Source: Mycobacterium sp. E796
GTDB lineage: Bacteria; Actinomycetota; Actinomycetes; Mycobacteriales; Mycobacteriaceae
Direction of reading: 5' to 3'
Length of the DNA stretch: 44,144 nucleotides
Assembly: GCF_001672815.1 (NCBI RefSeq)
Contig: NZ_LZKK01000049.1
Location: forward strand, 1 to 44,144
The translations under genes and the position numbers were made by a program. This document shows, piece after piece, positions 8,284-16,170 of this stretch (positions are counted from its first letter, which is position 1; each line of letters begins with the position of its first letter). Under the pieces are notes generated by a model. It ran no database searches and was not told the DNA's origin. It was given only the letters and a program-made list of their open reading frames with translations.

Positions 8284-9017
8284 GCGCCGTCGCGGTCCTG
8301 TTGATCGCGCTCGGGATCGCCGACCTGTGCCGGCGGGCGGTTCGCCCGGCGTGGTTCCCGCTGGTGATCGCGCCGGCCGTGGTGGCGGGCTGCGCGGCGC
8401 TGGGTGCGTTGTGGCACCGCGGTGATATCCCGCTGCTCGTGTTGGCGGCCACCGCCGCCGTGGTGTGGGAGTGGCTATGCCTGCGGTCCGAGCGCAGCGG
8501 CAAACGACAGGCGACGCCGTTGGCCGTGTTCGCCGCCGCGCTGGTGCTGCTGATCGCGTTGTCCGGCTGGTCCTCAGCGGTGAACGGCCTGATCGCGCGG
8601 TGGTGTGCGTGGGTGCAATTGCCACTGAGCCACGTGACGCCCACCCGGCTCCTGATGATCATCGCCGTGGTGCTGGTGCAGTTCGCCACCGGAAATCAGT
8701 TGGTGCGCCTCGTGCTTGGCTCGGTGGGCGCGGTACGCCCGGCGGGTGAGCCGCAGCCGTCCGACCGGCTCAAGGGCGGCCGGCTGCTGGGCCCGATGGA
8801 ACGCCTGCTGATCCTGAGCCTCGGCGTCGGCGGGCAGGTGGCCGCGGCCAGCGCCGTCGTCGCCGCCAAGGGAATCATCCGTTTTCCGGAGCTGAGCGCC
8901 CAAAAGAACCGCAACGGCGAGGTCGGCATCGACGAGGTGACCGAATACTTTCTGCTGGGCAGCTTCACCAGCTGGCTGCTGGCCCTGGGCGGGATCGCGC
9001 TGGTGCTGGGCGCCTAA
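8280..9017 (+). CDS. integral membrane protein, DUF3307-like C-terminal part
   Basis: A 245-residue membrane protein with about six hydrophobic segments (around residues 2-14, 26-45, 50-66, 80-96, 120-136 and 225-243). The C-terminal region LLGPMERLLILSLGVGGQVAAASAVVAAKGIIRFPEL...TEYFLLGS is the conserved part seen in DUF3307 membrane proteins, which commonly sit next to SatD genes; here the two overlap by four bases. This supports a two-gene functional unit: a cytosolic DNA-binding or sensory SatD and a membrane partner. No transport or enzymatic residues are recognisable, so the role is unknown. Confidence 0.72.
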   Translation: MSAVAVLLIALGIADLCRRAVRPAWFPLVIAPAVVAGCAALGALWHRGDIPLLVLAATAAVVWEWLCLRSERSGKRQATPLAVFAAALVLLIALSGWSSAVNGLIARWCAWVQLPLSHVTPTRLLMIIAVVLVQFATGNQLVRLVLGSVGAVRPAGEPQPSDRLKGGRLLGPMERLLILSLGVGGQVAAASAVVAAKGIIRFPELSAQKNRNGEVGIDEVTEYFLLGSFTSWLLALGGIALVLGA

Positions 9018-9046
9018 TCTGCTCTTACGACGGGCAGACTATAGGG

Positions 9047-9475
9047 GTGGCATCTGCACCGGCGGCCCGGCACCTGCTGCGGGCCAAAGATCTCGTCGAC
9101 GCGCGTTACTACGAACCGCTTTTCGTCGCCGACCTGGCCGCGGCCGCAGGCCTATCTCCGGCCCACTTCAGTCGACGCTTCAAGCAGGCGTTCGGCGAGT
9201 CGCCGCACCAGTACCTGCTGACGCGGCGGCTGGAACGTGCCGCCGCGTTGCTACGCACGACCGACTGGACGGTGGCTGCCGTTTGCATCGCTGTGGGTTG
9301 GGAAAGCGTCGGCTCGTTCACGACGAGCTTTCGCCGCATGTTCGGCGTGACGCCGCAGATCTATCGGGCCACCTTCCCACCCGCCGAGCGTTATGTACGA
9401 ATTCCGCGCTGTGTCGCGCTGGCCTACGGACGGCCACGAAACCGCACGTTTCGAGAAGACGACGGACCCGCGTAA
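9047..9475 (+). CDS. short AraC/XylS-type regulator
   Basis: A 142-residue protein made almost only of the AraC DNA-binding domain: the first helix-turn-helix is [24 protein letters not shown] (about 28-51) and the second is VAAVCIAVGWESVGSFTTSFRRMFG (about 76-100). There is no effector-binding domain. It starts with GTG at 9047, 29 bp after the membrane gene. The following VOC gene is 42 bp downstream; AraC-only regulators paired with a VOC gene are common in actinobacteria, so this regulator probably controls its neighbour. The inducer is unknown. Confidence 0.8.
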   Translation: MASAPAARHLLRAKDLVDARYYEPLFVADLAAAAGLSPAHFSRRFKQAFGESPHQYLLTRRLERAAALLRTTDWTVAAVCIAVGWESVGSFTTSFRRMFGVTPQIYRATFPPAERYVRIPRCVALAYGRPRNRTFREDDGPA

Positions 9476-9517
9476 TCCGCAGCGTCTATGCAACGCAACA
9501 ACGTCAGGAGAGGGCCG

Positions 9518-9949
9518 ATGCTTAAGATTGCCAACGCACAATTCTGGGTGCACGACCAAGAGGCGGCGCTCGAGTTCTACACCAAAACGCTCGGTTGGGA
9601 AGTCCGGGCCGACATGACGATGCAGGCATGGAACTTCCGATGGTTGTGCGTCGGACCCGTCGAGCAGGACGACGTCGGGCTGGTGCTGATGCCCGTGCCG
9701 GGGCCGCCGATGCTCGACGCTGCGGCCAGCGCGCAACTGGCCGAGCTGGTGGCGAAGGGAGCCGGTGGCACTTTGTTTTTGGAGACCGACGATTGCCAGG
9801 CCGCCTACGACGAATTGTCCACTCGCGGCGTTACATTCAACGATCCCCCGACGCCGCAGGCTTACGGTATCGACACTTCCTTCCGCGACCCATCCGGCAA
9901 CAACATTCGGCTCACCCAAGTGCTCGAGTTCGATCCGGCACGCGGCTGA
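9518..9949 (+). CDS. VOC (glyoxalase/bleomycin resistance/dioxygenase) superfamily protein
   Basis: A 143-residue single VOC module pair: NAQFWVHDQEAALEFYTKTLGWEV opens the first beta-alpha-beta-beta-beta unit, and FRDPSGNNIRLTQ closes the second. The ATG at 9518 is preferred over one 30 bases upstream because AGGAGAGG stands 5-12 bases before it. Members isomerise, hydrolyse or bind small electrophiles using a metal held by His/Glu; which ligands are retained here is not clear, so no reaction is assigned. It is probably in one unit with the AraC-type regulator. Transcription likely ends at the hairpin 9967-10026. Confidence 0.8.
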   Translation: MLKIANAQFWVHDQEAALEFYTKTLGWEVRADMTMQAWNFRWLCVGPVEQDDVGLVLMPVPGPPMLDAAASAQLAELVAKGAGGTLFLETDDCQAAYDELSTRGVTFNDPPTPQAYGIDTSFRDPSGNNIRLTQVLEFDPARG

Positions 9950-9966
9950 CCAGGCGTCCCGCCACA

Positions 9967-10026
9967 CCGAGCGTGCGCAGTTGTACGCGATCTGCGGCGT
10001 GTCGCCGCACAAACACGCGCGCTCGG
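9967..10026. terminator. nested hairpin between convergent VOC and fadA6 genes
   Basis: The outer arms CCGAGCGTGCG (9967-9977) and CGCGCGCTCGG (10016-10026) pair with one G-T wobble. Inside, TGCGGCG-TGT-CGCCGCA (9993-10009) is a perfect 7-bp hairpin. Its position in the 86-bp gap between convergent genes suggests a bidirectional terminator. The CGAGCGT...CGCTCG borders resemble those of the palindrome at 33110-33169. Confidence 0.6.
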
Positions 10027-10035
10027 CGAATCGAG

Positions 10036-11196
10036 CTAGAGCCGCTCGATGATCGTGACGTTGGCCGTGCCGCCGCCCTCGCACATCGTCTGCAGGCCGT
10101 AGCGGCCGCCGATGCGCTCGAGCGCGTTGAGCATGGTGGTGAACAGCTTGGCGCCGGTCGCGCCGAGCGGGTGACCCAGGGCGATCGCGCCGCCGTTGGG
10201 GTTGACCTTCTCGGGATCGGCCTTGATCTCCTTGAGCCACGCCAGAACCACCGGCGCGAACGCCTCGTTGATCTCGACGGTGTCGATGTCTTCGATTGAC
10301 AGCCCGGTCTTTTCCAGCGCGTAGCGGGTGGCCGGGATGGGTCCGGTCAGCATGAACACCGGGTCGGCGGCGCGGGCGCTGACGTGGTGGATGCGGGCTC
10401 GGGGCTTCAACCCGTGGTCTTTGACGGCCTGCTCGGAGGCGAGCAGCACCGCGCTGGCGCCGTCGGAGATCTGACTGGCCATCGCGGCCGTCAGCCGGCC
10501 GCCCTCGACGAGCGTCTTCAGGCCGGCCATCTTCTCCAGCGACGACTCACGCGGGCCTTCGTCGACCCGGAACGGGCCGGATTCCGTTTCGACAGTGATG
10601 ATTTCGTTGTCGAAATGTCCGCCGCGGATCGCCGCGAACGCGCGTTCGTGGCTGGTGAGCGAGAACCGCTCCATCTCTTCGCGGGACAGGTTCCACTTCT
10701 CGGCGATCATCTCCGAGCCGCGGAACTGGGAGATCTCCTGGTCGCCGTAGCGGTGCAGCCATTGCTTGGATTCGCTGGTGGGCGAGGTGAACCCGAACTG
10801 CTCGCCGACGGTCATCGCCGACGAGATCGGGATCTGGCTCATGTTCTGCATGCCGCCGGCCACGATGAGGTCGGCGGTTCCCGACATGATCGCCTGGGCG
10901 CCAAAGGAGATCGCCTGTTGGCTGGAACCGCATTGCCGGTCCACCGTGACGCCGGGCACCTCTTCGGGGTAGCCGGCGGCCAGCCACGAGAGCCGGGCGA
11001 TGTTGCCGGCCTGTCCGCCGATCGCATCGACGCAGCCGGCGATCACGTCCTCAACGGCGGCGGGGTCGACGTCGACTCGGTCGAGCAGGCCGCGCCACGC
11101 ATAAGCGCCCAGGTCGACCGGATGTATCCCGGCCAGTGCGCCGTTGCGCTTGCCGACCGCGGTTCGCACAGCGTCGATGACGTACGCCTCAGTCAT
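10036..11196 (-). CDS. fadA6: FadA6, steroid-degradation acetyl-CoA acyltransferase (thiolase)
   Basis: A 386-residue thiolase, the same length as Rv3556c. The acyl-accepting cysteine is C89 in DRQCGSS; the second-site residues are H342 in ALGHPLGATG and C372 in MCEGGG. FadA6 carries out thiolytic cleavage during beta-oxidation of ring C/D remnants such as MOODA-CoA-derived intermediates. The ATG at 11196 overlaps the kstR2 stop by four bases, so it is translated with the regulator and falls under KstR2 autoregulation. Confidence 0.92.
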   Translation of the reverse strand: MTEAYVIDAVRTAVGKRNGALAGIHPVDLGAYAWRGLLDRVDVDPAAVEDVIAGCVDAIGGQAGNIARLSWLAAGYPEEVPGVTVDRQCGSSQQAISFGAQAIMSGTADLIVAGGMQNMSQIPISSAMTVGEQFGFTSPTSESKQWLHRYGDQEISQFRGSEMIAEKWNLSREEMERFSLTSHERAFAAIRGGHFDNEIITVETESGPFRVDEGPRESSLEKMAGLKTLVEGGRLTAAMASQISDGASAVLLASEQAVKDHGLKPRARIHHVSARAADPVFMLTGPIPATRYALEKTGLSIEDIDTVEINEAFAPVVLAWLKEIKADPEKVNPNGGAIALGHPLGATGAKLFTTMLNALERIGGRYGLQTMCEGGGTANVTIIERL

Positions 11197-11801
11197 TGTG
11201 TCGCTCCTTCTTTGGTAATGCCGCCAAGGACAATGGCGAGATATTGCTGACCCACCTGCTGCGCGGTGAGCGGTCCGCCGGGTTGATACCAGCGCACCGA
11301 CACCCAGGTGGTGTCACGGATAAATCGGTACACCAGGTCGACATTGAGGTCGGGCCGGAAGCAGCCCTCGTCGATGCCCTGGTTGAGCACCTCGACCCAC
11401 ATCTTGCGTTGTTGGCGGTTCATGTCCTCGATGTAGGAGAACCGGGCTTGCGACAGCAGCCGTTTGGCCTCGTCCTGGTAGATGACGACCTGCGCGTGGC
11501 GATCCTCGATCGCCTCGAACGACGCCATGAACAGTCCCTTGAGCCGCTCCAGCGGATTGGGCTCGCTGTCGATGATTTCGCGGTAGCGGGTGAACAGCCA
11601 CTCCAGGAATTCGCGGAGCAGCTCGTCGACCATCTCCTCTTTGGAGGAGAAATGGTGGTACAGGCTGCCGGACAGGATGCCCGCGCCGTCGGCGATGTCG
11701 CGGACGGTGGTGGCGCGCAGACCGCGCTCGGCGAACATGGTCGCGGCGAGCGCAAGCAACTCGTCTCGCCGGCTGTTAGCCTGACCGGTCACTCGGTCCA
11801 C
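11193..11801 (-). CDS. kstR2: KstR2, TetR-family repressor of the lower steroid pathway
   Basis: A 202-residue TetR-family protein with the helix-turn-helix at about 30-52 (ATTVRDIADGAGILSGSLYHHF) and a helical ligand-binding domain after it. KstR2 represses the HIP-degradation genes and is released by HIP-CoA, the FadD3 product. The GTG at 11801 gives the family N-terminus MDRVTGQ; a second GTG three codons in is possible. Its own operator lies 16 bases upstream (11817-11830). It is co-transcribed with fadA6. Confidence 0.95.
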   Translation of the reverse strand: MDRVTGQANSRRDELLALAATMFAERGLRATTVRDIADGAGILSGSLYHHFSSKEEMVDELLREFLEWLFTRYREIIDSEPNPLERLKGLFMASFEAIEDRHAQVVIYQDEAKRLLSQARFSYIEDMNRQQRKMWVEVLNQGIDEGCFRPDLNVDLVYRFIRDTTWVSVRWYQPGGPLTAQQVGQQYLAIVLGGITKEGATQ

Positions 11802-11816
11802 CGGATCAGGGTATCA

Positions 11817-11830
11817 ACCAAGCGCTTGCT
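11817..11830. promoter_or_regulatory. KstR2 operator upstream of kstR2-fadA6
   Basis: ACCAAGCGCTTGCT matches AnCAAGnnCTTGnT at every fixed position and lies 16 bases before the kstR2 GTG, a position suited to autorepression. The divergent PPE gene starts about 210 bp away, so its control by this site is uncertain. Confidence 0.92.
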
Positions 11831-11873
11831 CGGCCAGCGAGGCCACGGGTTGGCCCCCCATCACCGACACGGC

Positions 11874-11908
11874 CTCGTTAGCTCGCGTTTCCGCGCCAGG
11901 CTAACGAG
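11874..11908. promoter_or_regulatory. 9-bp-arm inverted repeat between kstR2 and the PPE cluster
   Basis: CTCGTTAGC (11874-11882) and GCTAACGAG (11900-11908) are perfect inverted arms with a 17-bp spacer. It could be an operator or a boundary hairpin for the first PPE gene. It is unlike the KstR2 motif. The remainder of 11831-12038 shows no other gene; a possible -10 (TAATCT, 11974-11979) precedes the PPE start by 60 bases. Confidence 0.4.
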
Positions 11909-12038
11909 AAATTCGTGGGTTTCGAACTGAGGGGAATTTCAGCCAAAACCGGGAGAAACCTCCGGCAGCGTCGTAATCTCACCGACATTCGGGCCAGCCC
12001 GACGCCGTAAATGGGTCGACGCGTGGAGGTCAACGGTC

Positions 12039-13661
12039 GTGAGTTTCTTGGTGTTACCCCCAGAAATCAATTCCTTACGGATATTTAGCGGTGCCGGATC
12101 TGCGCCGATGTTGGAGGCCGCTGCGGCATGGAACGGTCTGGCCGATGAGCTAGGAGCGGCAGCGAATTCATTTTCGTCGGTGATCTCCGGGCTAACGGGT
12201 CAGGCATGGCAGGGGCCGGCCTCGCAGGCAATGACGGCTGCAGCTGGTCCATACGCGAGTTGGCTCAGCTCGGCCTCCGCCCAGGCTGCGGACGCAGCCG
12301 GACAGGCGCAGGCGGTGGCCAGTGCATTCGAGGCGGCGCAGGCTGCAACGATCCATCCGCTGGCGGTGGCGGCCAACCGAAACTCCTTTGTGCAGGCGGT
12401 GATGTCGAATTGGTTCGGGCTCAACGCGCCGGCCATCGCCGAATTGGAAGGCGACTACGAGGCGATGTGGGCCCAAGACGTGGCGGCGATGGTCGGCTAT
12501 CACGGTGGGGTGTCGGCGGCGGCCGCACAATTGGTACCGGCCCAGACCCTGCAGGACATCGTCGCGACGCTGCCCAACCTGGGCATCGGCAACCTCGGCA
12601 ACGCCAACCTGGGCAGCGGCAACAAAGGCAGCGGAAACCTCGGCAGCGGAAACAGCGGCAACTCCAACCTGGGCGGCGGCAACATCGGCAACGCCAACAT
12701 CGGCTTTGGGAATGCCGGCGAGGCCAGCATGATGACCGGAGATCCGGGCGGTCATAACGTCGGCATCGGTAACCTCGGCAACGGGAACTTCGGCTTGGGC
12801 AACCTCGGCAACGCGAACATCGGCGGCGGGAACACCGGCAACGGCAACGTCGGCTTCGGCCTTACAGGCAACAACCTGGTCGGTATCGGGAATGCTTATT
12901 ACAACTCGGCAACCGGTCAATTCACTTTCGCCGGGCTCAACTCGGGCACCGGCAACATCGGCTTCGGGAATTCCGGCACGAACAACATCGGCTTCTTCAA
13001 CTCGGGCAGCGGCAACATCGGCATCTTCAACTCGGGCGTCAACACCCTGGTGCCAGGTGGGGCCGGAGTTGTGGGCAGCATCAACAACATTGGCATCGGA
13101 AACTCCGGCGTCTTGAACTTCGGGTTCGGCAACTCGGATACTCTGGGCACGGGCTTCGGGAACGCGGGCCAGTTCGACACCGGCTTCTGGAATTCGGGCA
13201 ACACCGCCACAGGCTTCGGGAATTCGGGCTTTGCCAACACAGGCTTCTGGAATGCCGGCGACGTCAATACCGGCTTTGGGAATTCGGGTAGCGTCAACAC
13301 GGGCTTCTTGAATTCTGGCAACGTGAACACGGGCTTCTTGTTCACCACCGACAGCGGCCAGCTGAACTCGGGATTCAACAACACCGGTGTGGGTGAATCG
13401 GGCATTGGGAACACGGGCCGGTCCGTGTCAGGCTTCTTCAACTCGGCCAGCGGCGGCAGCGCCTTCAACGGAGACGTCTCGGGCCTCTTCAACAAAGTCA
13501 CCGGCGGCTCGGTTAGCGACAGTGATGTCTCGGGCTTCTTCAACACCGGCGTGACGGGCCCGATTATCAGCGCGGGGAGCGGCCCCTTCAGTGGCAGTGA
13601 CTCGGGCTTGGGCAACATCGGCACCGGAATCGCGGGTCTGTTTAATCTCGCCCGCCTGTAA
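12039..13661 (+). CDS. PPE-MPTR protein, first copy
   Basis: A 540-residue protein starting at GTG 12039 behind GGAGGT. Residues 1-180 are the PPE domain: LPPEINS near the start, WQGPAS (about 59-64) as the WxG-type motif, and [24 protein letters not shown] (about 123-146). From residue about 184, degenerate Asn-Gly pentapeptide repeats of the NxGxGN type run to the C-terminus, which ends in [15 protein letters not shown] proteins are typically exported by ESX-5 to the cell surface. No PE partner is adjacent. It occupies the place of PPE64 (Rv3558) in M. tuberculosis but has been multiplied here. Confidence 0.9.
   Translation: MSFLVLPPEINSLRIFSGAGSAPMLEAAAAWNGLADELGAAANSFSSVISGLTGQAWQGPASQAMTAAAGPYASWLSSASAQAADAAGQAQAVASAFEAAQAATIHPLAVAANRNSFVQAVMSNWFGLNAPAIAELEGDYEAMWAQDVAAMVGYHGGVSAAAAQLVPAQTLQDIVATLPNLGIGNLGNANLGSGNKGSGNLGSGNSGNSNLGGGNIGNANIGFGNAGEASMMTGDPGGHNVGIGNLGNGNFGLGNLGNANIGGGNTGNGNVGFGLTGNNLVGIGNAYYNSATGQFTFAGLNSGTGNIGFGNSGTNNIGFFNSGSGNIGIFNSGVNTLVPGGAGVVGSINNIGIGNSGVLNFGFGNSDTLGTGFGNAGQFDTGFWNSGNTATGFGNSGFANTGFWNAGDVNTGFGNSGSVNTGFLNSGNVNTGFLFTTDSGQLNSGFNNTGVGESGIGNTGRSVSGFFNSASGGSAFNGDVSGLFNKVTGGSVSDSDVSGFFNTGVTGPIISAGSGPFSGSDSGLGNIGTGIAGLFNLARL
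12586..13560 (+). repeat. MPTR pentapeptide-coding repeat array in PPE copy 1
   Basis: Runs of GGCAAC/GGGAAT/TCGGGC-type 15-bp units encode NxGxGN and NSGxxNTG repeats. A non-repetitive island (about 12865-12935) encoding [20 protein letters not shown] interrupts the array. Confidence 0.85.
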
Positions 13662-13884
13662 CCAATCAGCTTTGCGGCCGCGTCTGACGGCCCACGGACA
13701 CTGAGTGGAATCGGAATGATCTTTACGGTTGAGTAACTCGGACAAACGCGGGCCATAAGCGTCGCTGTCACGCGAAAAACCTACTGTGGACGCCGCGATA
13801 GTCGTACCATCTGTGAAGGATTACGCGATTCCATATCGACCACCGGTCGCCAAATGGACCGGCGCCGACGGGTGGGAGGCCACG

Positions 13885-15528
13885 ATGGCGAATTTTGCGG
13901 TGTTGCCGCCGGAGATCAATTCCCTGCTGATGTTCAGCGGCGCCGGTTCGGCGCCATTGCTGGACGCGGCGGCGGCCTGGGATGGCCTGGCCTCGGAGCT
14001 GGGATCGGCGGCGTCGTCGTTTGCGTCGGTGACCTCGGGCCTGGCGGGTCAGGCCTGGCAGGGCTCCGCATCTCAGGCGATGGCGGCCGCGGCCAACCCG
14101 TATGCGGGCTGGCTAACCGAGGCGGCAGCTCAAGCGGCGGGAGCGGCCGGCCAGGCGAGGGCGGTGGTAAGCGCGTTCGAGGCGGCCCAGGCGGCGACGG
14201 TGCACCCGCTCATGGTTCAGCTCAACCGCAATTCGTTGGTGCAATTGGCGATGTCGAATTGGTTCGGCCTCAACGCCCCTGCGATCGCCCAGGTCGAGGG
14301 CGACTACGAGGCCATGTGGGCCCAGGACGTGTCGGCCATGTCCGGCTATTACTCCGGGGCGTCTGCGGCGGCCGCGGGATTAAGCCCCGCCCAGACCCTG
14401 CAGGACATCCTCGCCACGCTGCCGAACCTGGGCATCGGCAACAAGGGCAACGCCAACGTGGGCCCCGGCAACACCGGAATTGCCAACCTCGGCAGCGGAA
14501 ACACCGGCAACAACAACATCGGTGGCGGCAACGGCTTTGCCGGTGTCCCGGCTAACGGGAATATTGGCTTCGGAAACCACGGCGACGGAAACATCGGTTC
14601 CGGCAACGGCTCTAACCCCGGCTCGATCACCGATCTCGGCCACAATGTGGGCTTCGGCAACGCCGGCAGCAATAACTGGGGCCTCGGAAACGCCGGGGAC
14701 GGGAACCGGGGCCTCGGAAACGCCGGGGACAACAACATCGGGGGCGGCAACGCCGGCAACAACAACATCGGCGGCGGGAACACCGGCAACCACAACATCG
14801 GCTTCGGGCTCACCGGCAGCAACGAAATCGGCATCGGGAACACCTATTTCAACACCGCGACCAACCAGTTCAGCTTCGGCGGGCTGAACTCGGGCGCGGG
14901 AAACATCGGCATCGGCAACTCGGGGTCCGGCAACATCGGCTTCTTCAACTCCGGCAACGGCAACATCGGCTTCTTCTCCACGGGCACCAACACCCATTTG
15001 CCCGGTCACCTCAACAGCTTTGGCTTCGGGAACGCGGGCGCCGGCAACATCGGCTTCGGAAACGCGGGAAACTGGAACTTCGGCTTCGGGAACTCCGCTG
15101 ATGTCAACACGGGCTTCGGGAACTCGGGCGGACTTGACACCGGCTTCGGGAACGGCGGCGGCTTCGATACCGGGTGGTGGAATTCGGGTGCCACGAACAC
15201 AGGCTGGGGGAATTCGGGCGGCGTCAACACGGGCGCGTGGAATTCCGGTCTGGCCAACACCGGTTTCGGCTTCACCACCGACACCGGGGCCAGCCACTCG
15301 GGCTTCAACAACTCCGGCACAAATGTCTCGGGCTTCGACAACACGGCCACCGACGGATTTGCCTCTGGCTTCTTCAACACCGTCATCAACGGGGGCGCGA
15401 TGTCGGGTATCGGCAACACCGGGGTCCCGACTTTCAACCCGACCTTCAGCGGCTCGCTATCCGGATTCTTCAATACGGGCACCGAGTTTGGCGGTCTGTT
15501 CAGCCTCGCTCGACTGTTGGCGGGTTAG
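13885..15528 (+). CDS. PPE-MPTR protein, second copy
   Basis: A 547-residue protein. The frame is open upstream to 13786, but the ATG at 13885 gives the canonical [17 protein letters not shown] start and has GGGAGG nearby. The PPE domain (about 1-180) contains WQGSAS and [24 protein letters not shown]. The repeat region has blocks rich in GNNNIGGGN and GFGNSG. It ends in [11 protein letters not shown]. It is closer to copy 3 than to copy 1, including the shared internal stretch [23 protein letters not shown]-5 export is inferred from the family; molecular function is unknown. A possible -10 (TACCAT, 13805-13810) lies 75 bases upstream. Confidence 0.88.
   Translation: MANFAVLPPEINSLLMFSGAGSAPLLDAAAAWDGLASELGSAASSFASVTSGLAGQAWQGSASQAMAAAANPYAGWLTEAAAQAAGAAGQARAVVSAFEAAQAATVHPLMVQLNRNSLVQLAMSNWFGLNAPAIAQVEGDYEAMWAQDVSAMSGYYSGASAAAAGLSPAQTLQDILATLPNLGIGNKGNANVGPGNTGIANLGSGNTGNNNIGGGNGFAGVPANGNIGFGNHGDGNIGSGNGSNPGSITDLGHNVGFGNAGSNNWGLGNAGDGNRGLGNAGDNNIGGGNAGNNNIGGGNTGNHNIGFGLTGSNEIGIGNTYFNTATNQFSFGGLNSGAGNIGIGNSGSGNIGFFNSGNGNIGFFSTGTNTHLPGHLNSFGFGNAGAGNIGFGNAGNWNFGFGNSADVNTGFGNSGGLDTGFGNGGGFDTGWWNSGATNTGWGNSGGVNTGAWNSGLANTGFGFTTDTGASHSGFNNSGTNVSGFDNTATDGFASGFFNTVINGGAMSGIGNTGVPTFNPTFSGSLSGFFNTGTEFGGLFSLARLLAG
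14430..15340 (+). repeat. MPTR pentapeptide-coding repeat array in PPE copy 2
   Basis: Tandem degenerate 15-bp units encode GNxGNxNIG and FGNSGxxNTG. Exact short duplications occur, for example the GCCTCGGAAACGCCGGGGAC unit near 14681 repeated near 14711, suggesting recent slippage. Confidence 0.85.
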
Positions 15529-15599
15529 CGCGCGCCACATCAGCGATGTCGCCCGCCACGCGGTGATGTTGTTAGCCGTGCCAGCTCGAACATCGTGAC

Positions 15600-16005
15600 A
15601 ACTCGGGCAAACTCAACACGGCAACGGGAATTCGGGCAACGCAAACACCGGCTTCTGGAATTCGGGCAATGTGAACACGGGCCTCGGGTTCATCACCGAC
15701 TGCGGCGCACTCAACTCGGGCTTCGGCAACGTCGGTGTCGGCGACTCGGGCTTTTTCAACACGGGCTCCGACATGTCCGGGTTCTCCGATAGCGCCAGCG
15801 GCGGCATTAACAACACCTCGATGTCGGGCTTCTTCAATACGGCCTTCGGTGGCTCGACTGTGGACGGTCAGGCGTCGGGCTTCTTCAACATCGGCGTCAC
15901 CGGCCCCTAGAGGCCTCGCCGAGCGGCGTCGCGAGCGGCTTTAGTTCGGGCTTGCTCAACATCGGCACCGGCATAGCCGGCCTGTTTGACCTCACCCGCT
16001 TGTAA
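15600..16005 (+). pseudogene. decayed PPE-MPTR 3' fragment
   Basis: This stretch encodes only the end of an MPTR protein. From 15600 it reads NSGKLNT, loses frame near 15620 (one G missing from an ACGGGCAAC-type unit), and continues as [29 protein letters not shown] to a TAG at about 15908. A further one-base shift near 15906 restores LEASPSGVASGF...[18 protein letters not shown] and a TAA at 16003-16005. No PPE domain precedes it; 15529-15599 holds nothing recognisable. It is the remnant of a fourth gene copy. A sequencing error could explain either shift but not the missing 5' half. Confidence 0.8.
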
Positions 16006-16170
16006 CTGATCATCGGGTTAGCTCGGTCACCCGAATCCAGCCTCTCTAACTTTTCTACCGAAACCAGGATGCACAGCGCCCCAGAGTCGTAGCATTCCGA
16101 TTTGGAAATACGTTGCTTCGTTCGGACCGAGTCCCCTTGGGGTAGCCGGGAATACGGAAGGAAGTCATCG

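Noticed and set aside
9036..9047. TATAGG before the AraC-type GTG as a leaderless promoter
   Set aside because: The hexamer at 9040-9045 is only one base from the start codon, too close to be its -10 element.
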